DNA from: Volvox africanus
Taxonomy: Eukaryota > Chlorophyta > Chlorophyceae > Chlamydomonadales > Volvocaceae
Direction: 5' to 3'
DNA length: 64,000 nt
Assembly (NCBI GenBank): GCA_030268105.1
Contig: BSDZ01000044.1
Location: forward strand, 247,366 to 311,365
In this document: positions 22,990 through 34,100 of the stretch, one piece after another
Layout of the letters: each line of letters starts with the position of its first letter
How positions within the stretch are numbered: position 1 is the first letter of the stretch
The notes under the pieces: generated by a model
The model's input: only the letters and a program-made list of their open reading frames with translations
Told to the model about the DNA's origin: nothing
Database searches by the model: none
Translations under genes and position numbers: made by a program

Positions 22990-25900
22990 ATGGCAGCATC
23001 AGCTGCCGAACCTGATCCACTAAGGGAAACTGGTCGCTATGAGCGCGTGCAGTCGCTTGGGAAAGGCGCTTTCGGCTTTGTGCAGTTAGGGCGGAAAGTA
23101 CACAACAACGAGCTTGCAGCAATCAAGTTTCTCAAGCGTTGTGATGTGAACAAATATGTGGAGTCGGAGATTTTAAATCACAGGTATGAATTGCTTTCGT
23201 CAGGTGTCTTTCCGGCTTCTGGTCCCTTTGCGCTTAAACATTCTAACTCAAAACGCTGTTTGTAGCATGTTGCGGCATCCGCATGTTATTCAGTTCAAGG
23301 AAGTATTCCTGACTTCAGACTATATTTGTATAGCCATGGAATACGCCACGGGCGGCAGCCTGTTTCAGTACGTGCAGCAGCAGGCTCGCCTCAAGGAGGC
23401 AGTTGCACGGTGGTTCTTTCAACAGCTCGTGATCGGCGTGGATTACTGCCACAAGCGAGGAGTGGCCAACCGCGACATAAAATTGGAGAACACTTTGCTG
23501 CAGAAGGTGGACGGCCTGCCTCTGCCCTTGTTGAAAATATGTGATTTTGGGTACAGCAAGGCGGACATGCGATCAGCAGCAAAGAGTAAGGTGCGGAACT
23601 TTTGAGAACGGTAGTTTTACGTAGTCTCGGAGCGGCGATGGGAGCGGCGATAGGCCTGTGTCTGCGAACCGTGCCTGTGGCGCGGGTACAATTGAAGTCT
23701 GCCTTGTTATTCAAAGCGTTGGTCTTAATGATATAGTTACGCAAACCATGCGCACATTGGCGCCCCGACAGCCATACGGGGAACTGTTCACGGCACAGGT
23801 TCCCTAGCATTCATGCAGGGTGATAGACGGGGCTTGACGCTTACTTTCAGCCTCCGCCTCTCACCAAATATGATGCCATGCAAACCTTATCAGGGCCTTG
23901 TGGGATGGTCTGGGATGAGCTTCCGGATTCATTTCTGTAGCCTACTTACGTAGCGTGCTTCCATTACCATCAACATCACGGGCTAGACAGCAAAAGCAAA
24001 GCCGCAACTTTCAATATGCAGGAGTGCCTCTTGTCGGGTGTACTACTGAGTTCCTAACGTAAGCGGCAAATCCGCATCATGGGGTAACACTAAAAACCCG
24101 GCTTTTCACAATCAAGGCTACCCGAATTGCCCTCAATTCTGATTGCACACGGTTCGCATCGCTGGGTTGTTTGCCAGTATAACGTCCCTGGTTTGTAAGA
24201 AGGCCTCCGGCGGCGTATCGTGGGACGCTGCGGCCTGTTGGTTAAGCAATTAATTGAACACAGGTTGGTGAGCAACCCATGGCACTTGAGCGGCATACAG
24301 GCCCTGCACCCTTGCACCGTGCCCGGAATGGAGAACAACTACGGCGCAAACTGATGGCACGCGTATGGCTGGGTGTCCCAGGCACCGTTTATGCGCTCCC
24401 CGTCCTTCGCTTTCGAAGTGGATTCCGTGAGATTACTGTGACCGGAGGCCTATTGCCTATGAACCGTCTGTTCCGCGTCATCCTCGCGCCAACTCCTCCC
24501 ATTACAACTCTCTTCTTCAACTGCTGTTCCCGTGTTTTCGCCTTCTCGCTACCTCCCATCTCCGGCTCACTAGGTGGGCACGCTTACGTACATGGCCCCC
24601 GAGGTGCTCGTCAATCGGGATGGCAAATACGACGGCAAAGTGGCAGACATCTGGTCGTGCGGTGTCATGCTGTACGTCATGTTTTACGGGAGGTACCCCT
24701 TCGAGGTGCCTGCAGGTGCCGCGATGCCAAAGGCCACGGAGATATTGTCCATGCTGGATAACATGGTAGGTCATATTATGGTGTAAGTGAGCGCAGTGGC
24801 ATTGAGGGGCAGCTGGTAGCGGGCAGATCAGGACGGTGCTATGTGAATCAGTAATGAATGGGGCCGGCGGATCATGCCATAACCTTTCTCGCCATGCCGG
24901 GATGTAGTTCGGTCCGGAATATAAAATGGTCCGTCCAAAAGAAGGTATAATGAATCATTGGGGTTAGAAGGAGCAAAGTTGTGTTAGCAACAGGCTATGA
25001 CAGCGCTCAGTCCTTTGAGCAGCGTGCGTTGAAGTTTGAGGATTTGTGAACTCTCAGTAGGGCTTGTCCCCGTCCAAGCTCAGCGGGCTTCGGGTACATG
25101 GATCGCTTCCTCATCTTACACCTATGATCTAAATCGCATGTATGCTTGCACATGCACACACGCGTGCACACAGGTCCGCCAGCGGTACGAGCTTCCCACC
25201 AAGGTGGATATTTCGGAACCGGGCAAGGACTTGCTGAAGAAGATGCTGTTGCCCGACCCCAAGGAGCGAATTACGCTGGAGGAAGTCATGAAGCACCCCT
25301 GGTTCACAACGAACTTGCCGCCCGAGGTTCGTGACACACCAGATTGATTCGGATATAGTAACCGCACCCCTCCCCCTCCCTTTGCTCTCTTTTGGGGGAA
25401 AGTTGGAAGTACCGCGCTTAGGTTTGGCAGCCTATTGTGATACCCTAGATGGAGGGAAGTGGGATATGAACAGAGCGGGAAATGTGAAGTAAAGGAGATG
25501 GTAGGAAAAGTCGCCGTGCATAGAGCCTTGGTCCTCGACTGGCATTCCACCGAACATGAAGTCGACGGAATAGAGTGGACCCAGATATGTGGGGTGAGGG
25601 CCATGCGAATTGCGGAAAAGGTGTGGGACACAAGCCGTATCTGAATCCGCGACCCACCACCGCCAAACAAACACGGTAACCCTACATAATTTATGTAGGG
25701 TTAACGGCCTCGGTCGTGTCTGAGCTTGAATGACAGGGCGCGGGGTGAGCGGCGAGTAAGGCTCTCTGTACTGTTCCACGCGCTTGGAACACCAGGGGGA
25801 CATAGCGCTGGTGCCAGCTGGCATCTGTCCTTACCTCTGGGCTTCTTCCTTTGTTATCTTTTGTTACCCTGCAAGCCGATATGTGTTGATTGTCGTCGTG

Positions 25901-26619
25901 AAAGAGGCCCAGATGTCAGGAGTCCAGAGAGCAACGATTCATTAAAGGGCTGACAGTTACACTGTCTTGAAATGCCTGTGCCCGATTCATGCGCCGTCCC
26001 GCCGCTTGAGATTTCCTTAGTTGTAGTCTCCATGGTGGTCGCATACATGAAAGTTTTTTTCGCAGCTTCCAATTCATAAAAAGCTCCGGAACCCGGCCAT
26101 TACCGTCCGGCCTATTGTACTGGCATGCTGGCCATCTCCGAAATGTGGGATCTCATAAAGGGCAGCCACCTTAGCGCGTGGTGTATCGGTTCACGCGTCT
26201 AGTCCATTCAGCTCCACCTATCTGCGTACCTACCTGCCTACCTACCTACTTAATGCCTACTATTTAATGCCTACCTGCCTACCTACCTACCTAATTAATG
26301 CCTACTATTTAATGCCTACTGCCTAAAATCCACGACTTTCTGTCTCAATTCTGTCGTCGAACGTATATCGTCTTTGCAGGCGCCCACCATGAACGAGTCA
26401 TACCTCAAGGCGGGCTTTCCCCCGGGTCACCAGACTACCGATGAGATCAAGCGGATCCTAGATGAGGCCAAGGGCCGAGCCGGGAACTCATCGACCGGCA
26501 GCGGCCGCAGTGGCGCCTCGGACGAGTCATACGACAACATGGTAGACAACGCCATCATCGAAGACCTCCGCACGCATCGTAGCGCAGAGCTGCAGCGGTA
26601 CGTCAAGACGTACCGCTAA
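22990..26619 (+). CDS. SnRK2-like serine/threonine protein kinase
   Basis: SNF1-related kinases of subgroup 2 act in stress and nutrient signalling in plants and green algae. Six plus-strand exons join in phase: 22990-23183, 23266-23590, 24574-24765, 25174-25326 and 26380-26619 carry the coding sequence, with introns of 82, 983, 408 and 1053 bp; that is five coding exons, 367 residues in all. Kinase landmarks: Gly loop GKGAFGFV (24-31), catalytic Lys in AAIKFL (46), catalytic loop NRDIKLEN (133-140), DFG (158-160), activation segment [15 protein letters not shown] ending at 183, DIWSCGVML (198-206), and HPWF (278-281). The His of the usual HRD triad is Asn. The 79-residue C-terminal exon ([18 protein letters not shown] near its end) is beyond the kinase fold and Gly/Ser-rich, where SnRK2s carry regulatory boxes. 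Start chosen at the first ATG, 19 residues before the Gly-loop strand. Confidence 0.93.
25677..25703. repeat. 27-bp perfect palindrome
   Basis: Two 13-bp arms (TAACCCTACATAA and its reverse complement) are separated by one T. It lies inside the 1053-bp intron (25327-26379) of the kinase gene. It may be a hairpin or a remnant of a short inverted-repeat element. Confidence 0.9.
26225..26325. repeat. Compound tandem repeat of TACC/TGCC and TTAATGCCTAC units
   Basis: Runs of CCTA/CCTG tetranucleotides alternate with the longer unit TTAATGCCTACTA. The whole is itself partly duplicated. It lies about 55 bp before the last kinase exon. Confidence 0.85.
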
Positions 26620-29600
26620 GCTCACTGCAATACGGTGCATTGTACCAGCCATACGTTTATCATTTGCCACCCCCGCATGTTTCCCGCGCCATTCGTGAAC
26701 CCTGTATAGCGCAGTTTCATGATGCATAAGTCCCAACGCCAAACTATCTTTCGCTGCTCTTTACATGCAATGTCTAAACCTATCCTAAAGCTGTCGGAGG
26801 GGATGCGGGAAAAAATGCGGAGTAGAAAGCTGCGAATGGATACGTAAATGAAGGTCCTTGTGCTGGGCTGAAAATGCCTGAAGAGCCTGGGCGGCACGGG
26901 ACACGGGGCACAGCGTGGTGCTTGCTGTGTATTTAGTTGCTTTATAAGCTGAATGTTAAACAAGGTCGCGGATTTCGTTGAACTGTTTATGGACGATCGT
27001 CAAGGATTATACTATCCAGCATCGGGCGTTTCTATAGCGGCCGCTTTGTACCGGGGCCTAACATATTGTCGTGCTTCATCACGAGCTCCAAAGGTTTCCA
27101 GTGGAGCATAGAGTATGCTTGTGCTTCCAGGAGAGGAACGTTTCCTCTGGGTGCTTGCGAGCGATGTAGAATATACCTATTCTACGGGTGTTTGGTGAAC
27201 GTGTTTCATGGATGTATGAAGCATGCCTGCCTTTGGTGAGAGTGCGGAGGAAAAGGGAGTCATATGGGGCCATGTAGGGGGCACGTGTAGCTATAGCCGG
27301 GGAGCGAAACGCGAACGCTTGAAAAACCGAATCTTGCACTGGGGACTTCGGATACAGTAAAGGGCAGGTAAGGCGCGCGACGATGCCAAGCGCATGGTGC
27401 AGGGCGTATGTCGGGCGTAACCGGAGTCCGCACTGCTGCACAGTTACAGCCTTGGCGGACCAACGAAACAGCGTTTCCTGCTTTTGTCCATCCCCCAGTT
27501 CGACCCCGCTCATATATCATGACGTGACATCTTCGTTTGAAAGGACGTATTACGTGAGCAGAAGCGGTGGAACTGGGCTGTGAGGTTGAGATTGGACTGA
27601 AAGAACCAAAACATAATTGGTAGGACGCCAGCTGCAGGGGTTCCTTCCGGATGTGATGCGAGGGAGGCCATATCTGGCGCGTGTATCTCGCTGAAATGCA
27701 ACCATAAAAGACGCCGGGACTAAGGACGCTGAGCGGCGAAAGCTGCTATGCCTAGGTTATGGTCTTCTCCTGTACGGAGCACTGCACGCACCATATTGTA
27801 CTCGTGTATGACGCACGTTACCTTCGGTGATGGTATTTAGCATCGCGATCAAGTAAACGTGGATGCTGTTTTCGGGGCCGGACGGCCGGAGGCCATGTCC
27901 CAGTTGCCGGGCTTCGCTCAACCTGTACCTTGGCAGGCTGGCGGCGAGGAGGGGAATGGCGTTTGCTGGGGTTTTAGGACTACAGCCAAGGTGTACTGAG
28001 GGCGAGGAATGTGGATGGGAAAGGTAAGGATGCTGGGTCTGTGGACTCTGTATATGTGTTTGTTGGAGTGGATGGTTTTCGACGTGCGTGGGCTGACGGT
28101 CGCCGCGGTCCAACCTGTACGTCCCTGTCTCAGGAACCTATGTAGATGTTGGATTTGGTGCCGGTTAACATTTTGCTTGCCTTGTTTAGAACGCGCTCCG
28201 TTGCTGTTTGCTCATAGACACAATCGCGCGCCCTCCCATGGCTGGGATCTGAATCTGTACCTCGGTGCCGTGTCCAGTCCTCAGCTACCCATGGGAGGAC
28301 TGAGCTGCCTAACACCACCTGTCACTGCTGCTGCTGTCCACGTGGTCAGTATTGGGAAAGTACACCTCCGTACCGTGTCTGTTTTACCCAGGTCCCAAGG
28401 CCGGCGAGGTGGATGAATGCACGCAGCTGTGACCCAGTCCGTCACCCAAATTGGGCTCCAGGGCGTCCTTAGTAATGAGGTAGAGGTAACTTAATATCCG
28501 ATTGTACTCATAGGCCGGTTACGCTGGACCAACAGCAGCAGAGAGTGAGCGATAGTTAAGAAGCATGTAAATTCCCTATGATTCTGAAGTTTACAAAGCA
28601 CACTCACCGAGGTGTCAGACGCATCGCCGTGTATGGCTTCTTTCCTTGCAAGTGGGACATGTCAATATGAAATTAGAGGCGGTTGCTTGAATATATCGCA
28701 CCTTGCAGCAGAACACTGCTACGGATATACTCAATACCGACAAGCTGTGGACTGGTTGTGGAGCACGCCGCACTGGTTATAATATTTCTGCACACGGGCT
28801 AGAGCATCGGACTGCACCCGGAATTGAATTAGCATTACTGTCAGCCACGATCCCTAGACCTGCCGCGTATTCGTAAGCATTGCGGTAATGATGGTGATGA
28901 ACGGAGCGAATTTGATATAATCTTGGCAGAATTTTTGTGGGGTGAGAGCCAAGTATGAAAGGTCACCGGGACTGAAAGGTTGTTGCATTATGCTTACGAC
29001 GGCTGGGGTGCTGGTTTGGGTTCTGCTCTCCGATTGGATTGGGGTTGCGACTGGATTGAGTGGACTTGCTGCCGATCAAGGTAATTCAGGTTATTGATAT
29101 GGTCTGTCAGGGTCCTCCTCGAGAGCCAGTTCTGAGCCAGGTTGCCCCCGCGGTTGTCAACGGCTGTCCGCTGCTGTCTCGCGTGGTCGTGCTAGCTGGA
29201 CCTTCCATCACCATAAGGTTCTTTACAAGACATTAACTCTGACTTGAATAGATTACAAGTGCGTGAAAAACTGCGAAATTGCAAGGCAGGTTGAAGAGGG
29301 TCGGACCTGTTGACTGTATTATTGAGAAATGGTCCTGTGTGAGGAGACCAGCCACGCCTTGCAAGATATGTGTTGTGAAACTCGCGTCGCAACAGCTGAG
29401 ATAAGGTCCAGTTCAGCACAAGCTGTACAAGCGAGCTGCCACTATGCCTCAAGCCACGAGGACACACTAAAGCCTGGGCGAGCAATAGTTGTTACAAACA
29501 GGTTAAGAAGCAAGTCAGCTTCGGGGAATAAATAGCGACTTGGTGAAGGATCGTACATAAGACCCTTCACATTTGAAATTCAGCCGCAGTACGTTCCTGA

Positions 29601-31129
29601 CAATACGTTCAACCAATGAACACATGAAGAAGTCTGACCGAATATCACAACAATATGGTCTATTATTTTCCTACATTTACAGGTTCCAGGCCTTCTTTCT
29701 CCACACAAACAGGTATGAACTATGGAGTTCATGTAGTCAACTTGCACGGCCAATTTGCATGTCCTCAGAAAAAGCATGGATATATATTAATCGTATATGC
29801 TGTGTATTTGGCGCAACTAGCAATATGCTCTCTACATAGGTACGACACACATGGTCGTTTCGTTCGCGAGACTATCTGACAAGTTTAACCCTATCTAGCA
29901 AGAGATGCGAATTTCGTAGAGAAATTAAACTCATTCAACCCTAAGTTTGTATCCAAGATATTCATTTTACCTAGCCACATACACTGCGTACCATCCTGTA
30001 ACACCTGATGTCCATCGCGAATTTTCATTAAGAAGTCTTTGATAATTTTGACCGATTAACTCATAGCTTATGGAATAGCTCTTTTCTGGCAGTACTCGCA
30101 AAGAGGTTGCCTGGATTTCACCTGTGTAAAAATAGATACAACCGTGCTCCTGCCAGATATGGCCATCGTGTAACCTGACCGAAAATCCATACTGGGTGTC
30201 AGGCTTTAGCGTTACTACTGAACCCTAAACCTTAAGGTAAAATATCATTTCATATGCTGTATAATGACGACAGGGATGCTGCAGAACAAAGGATTAATGA
30301 CCGTAACGACGTCTGTGTGATATGTTGGATATTAAATGGTCTTACGAATAAGTTTATGTACAGTCTTGGTGGTAGTCTTACTTATGCCATAGCAACCGAA
30401 AGTCAGCTTAATAGGACTTCAGGAAGCCTGGACAAGCTCACCATCCTCATGAATTGTAATAAGAAGATTGACTTAGATGAAATGTAAGGTCATCCAACTG
30501 GGGCCATCGGGTGATTGAAACGCGAAATATTCGCATAATCTACTGTCAACCAATAACCGGTGCCGTTATTTTGCCTCGCGCTCAGCGAATGTGGCGGGTC
30601 AGGGACTCAGGGTGGCGTAGTGGATAATCCCAACAGAATGATTGAAACACATACTGGATAGAAGTTGAAATGGCTAGCATTGTAAATGGTCACTTGAGCT
30701 TCCGCAGCCTAACTCCTATCGTTAAACGTTGAGGTTAACGTGTAGGGTTCGGTCGCACGAAGAAGATGCGTCAGTATTACAACTCAAAATTCTAAGCTGA
30801 TCTATGTAAGTATTTAGAGATCGGTATCTCTATTCTACAAACGGGCTTTTTGTCGAGGGGGGTCGCTTCCTCGCTAAGCCCTCTTACCGCAGTAACTACC
30901 CATCGTGCACGTACGCATGATCATATTTCGTAGGATTCGGCAATTTCGCGTGCAGTAGTACGCCCATAACAGGAAGTTCCTCAGCGCTTGACGCCACACA
31001 AACATGCAATTATGTCGTAAGCACAACGATAATCAGAACTGCGCTAATTCAGAGTCGCGAACCCAGTCAACGCACGAAGTACAGCACGTGCATGAACAAC
31101 GTCACTTGCCGAGAACCGCTGCTGCTGCG
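26620..31129. other. 4.5-kb stretch without recognised gene
   Basis: Lies between the kinase stop codon and the giant glycoprotein start. No ordered exon set, RNA gene or long repeat was recognised. It must hold the kinase 3' UTR and the promoter of the giant gene. A small hairpin (CAGTCCTC and GAGGACTG arms, about 28274-28302) is the only local structure noted. An in-frame upstream ATG of the giant gene lies at 31004. Confidence 0.5.
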
Positions 31130-34100
31130 ATGCCCTTCAGCCTTGGGACGGCCTCAACTTCTGGACGCTTTACTTCTCCTTCAGCCACAGCGATATTCCG
31201 CATCTTTATACCAATACTGATCATCGCAGCAGTGTTTGGAACAGAAGCCCGCGTTTCTGGCACTGCCCCACAGGAGGCGGTTCCGAAGGACGCGACGATA
31301 GGTTTGGGCGACTGCAATGATAACACATACGAATTCGGCGGGGAACATCCTAGACACCATTATCATCAAAATTACCACCGCAACCGCCAACGTCGAGTCT
31401 TGCTTGCAAACAGCAGCAGCTGCATGGGATGCTCTGACCTGGCGCGCTGCATATCGGTTAGTTGCTCCACCACCGTTATGGGAACGGCAGCACGCTCTGT
31501 GACAGTGGACTTGAGCGCCTGCAAGCCTGGTGGCGCGGGCTTCTCATGGGTGTGCTGTCGCAGCAGCCAGTGCGTTCCCACAGGTTGTGGGCCCCCTGGG
31601 AATTTGACAGAGTACGGCAAGTGCGAGGGTGCTAATTCCTTCTCCTACTATATCCCCCTGAGCTTCATAACGCTCCCGCTGCAGGTACGGCCGTAATACA
31701 CGATTGGATAGGCTTACGGAAGATTGTTAACGAGTATCGCTCACCATCGTGCCCATCCGTACATGCAATAATGGTGCATGACGGAATGTTGACTGGATGG
31801 ATGCGAAAGTGACGAAGATTATTGACAGCCAAAGTTGATGCGAGAACACCTGGGAGGGGAGTCGATAGATACATACATCGCCGTGGAGTTCATACTTAGT
31901 ACTTTGTTCCTCAGAAAAGTGTTAACTTGTATCTTATTTTCAGGGTTTTCGTTATTGCCTCCATTTAGCATCTCTGCACTAACAGGACAGGAGGCGAGCG
32001 TTACAATCGGTCGGGCCCAGCTTGTGAATATCCTTGGCTTTGGCCCCACAGCCTGTCGTCAGTTCCGTCTCTTATCCCCAAATCCAATCCCTGATTTGAT
32101 TTTGTGCGTCTTTGCCCATATGGCCCATTCAGTTCTTTGATGATCAGCTAACAGGTAACCTGACTTGTTCCGGCATTGGACTGGGCACCGGACAGTGTTG
32201 TGGACCCTCTGTTGGCGCCTGCGCTGATGGCATCATAGGGACAGGGGTTTGTGGGGTCACAATTGATCTGGCAGCTATACCTGCTTGCCGGTCCAATCCG
32301 CCCTTCCGACCTCCCAACATGCCGCCACCCAGACCCAGACCGCCACCGCCACGGCCACCAAAGCCACCATCACCGGTTCCAGCGCCGCCGTCGCCCCCTT
32401 CACCAAGCCCTCGGCCACCATCACCTAGTCCACCGCCATCTCCCCCAAGCCCTTCACCACCAAGGCCCCCCCCACCCAGCCCACCACCTCCTAGTCCTAT
32501 CCCTCCAAGCCCTCCGCCACCGAGCCCTCCGCCACCAAGCCCTCCTCCACCAAGTCCAACACCACCCATCCCAATGCCACCAAGTCCATTACCACCCAGT
32601 CCGCCACCCCCAAGTCCCCGGCCCCCCGGCCTGCCCCCAAATAACCCGCTGCCACCGAGCCCACCCCCGCCATGGCCAAGTCCACCACATCCCCTGCCAC
32701 CCAGCCCTGTTCCCCCAAGCCCGCCACCACCCGATCCACCCCCTCCAAGTCCACCGCCACCCAGTCCCATACCTCCCAGCCCACCACCACCAAGCCCGCC
32801 TCCTCCTAGTCCGCCCCCACCCAGTCCACTTCCCCCAAACCCTCTGCCCCCATCCCCACCTAGTCCACCGCCGCCCAGTCCACCATTCCCCAGTCCAAGT
32901 CCACCTCGTTTGCCCCCTCCTAGTCCACCACCTCCAAGTCAACCACCATCCCCACCACGTCCTCCACCACCTCCTAACCCACCTCCACCGAGTCCAAATC
33001 CACCCAGCCCATCGCCGCCACATCCTCCTGGGCCACCACCACCCAGCCCACCTCCACCCAGCCCGATGCCACCAAGCCCACCACCACCAAATCCTCCTCC
33101 ACCCAGCCCACCTCCACCAAGCCCTCAACCACCGAGCCCACCTCCACCGAGTCCTACGCCACCCAGCCCTAAGCCACCTCCCTTACCACCAGCTCCGACT
33201 TTTCCTTCAATCCCATTACCCCCCAACCCCATACCAACCCATCCCCATCAGCCCTTCCCACCTCCTCCAGCCCCACCACCACCAAGTCCACCCCCTCCAA
33301 GTCCAGTGCCTCCAAGCCCACCACCTCCTAGACCACCACCACCGAGCCCACCACCACCTAGTCCAGAACCGACTCTTCAAACACCACCTATTTTCTCTCA
33401 CACCAATCCACCGCACCATCCATCCTATCCACATCATCCCGCTTATCCATCCTTCCCAAGAGCAGCACCTCCCATACCTAACTACAGCCCAACTTACCCG
33501 CCAACCATTCTACGACCACCATCACCAATTCAGCGCTCACCTACCTCGCCTCCCTCGGCTAAGCCGCCCGCTCCTCCCAGCCCTGAGCCCCACAGCCCGC
33601 CATCCAGCCCAGCAACCCCGCTCCTTCCGCCCTCCCCTCTGGGCCCGACCCAGCCACCCCAGCGATCCACTCCCTCGCCTTCCTCGGCTCAGCCGCCCTC
33701 TCCTCCCAGCCCTGAGCCCCACAGCCCGCCATCCAGCCCAGCACCCCCGCTCCTTCCGCCCTCCCCTCTGGGCCCGACCCAGCCACCCCAGCCATCCACT
33801 CCCTCGCCTCCCTCCCCTAAGCCGCCCTCTCCTCCCAGCCCTGAGCCCCACAGCCCGCCATCCAGCCCAGCACCCCCGCTCCTTCCGCCCTCCCCTCTGG
33901 GCCCGACCCAGCCACCCCAGCCATCCACTCCCTCGCCTCCCTCCCCTAAGCCGCCCTCTCCTCCCAGCCCTGAGCCCCACAGCCCGCCATCCAGCCCAGC
34001 ACCCCCGCTCCTTCCGCCCTCCCCTCTGGGCCCGACCCAGCCACCCCAGCCATCCACTCCCTCGCCTTCCTCGGCTCAGCCGCCCTCTCCTCCCAGCCCT

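Noticed and set aside
26225..26325. Telomere-like CCTA repeats
   Set aside because: The unit is TACC/TGCC mixed with a longer ATGCCTAC unit, not the TTTTAGGG repeat of green algae, and it lies in a kinase intron.
28009..28416. 135-codon plus-strand open frame in the 4.5-kb gene-free stretch
   Set aside because: No recognisable motif, mixed composition, and no matching splice sites or neighbours. It is compatible with chance in moderately GC-rich DNA.
31004..31129. Upstream in-frame start of the giant glycoprotein
   Set aside because: It would place 42 polar residues before the hydrophobic core, which does not suit a signal peptide. The ATG at 31130 is preferred, though the upstream one cannot be excluded.
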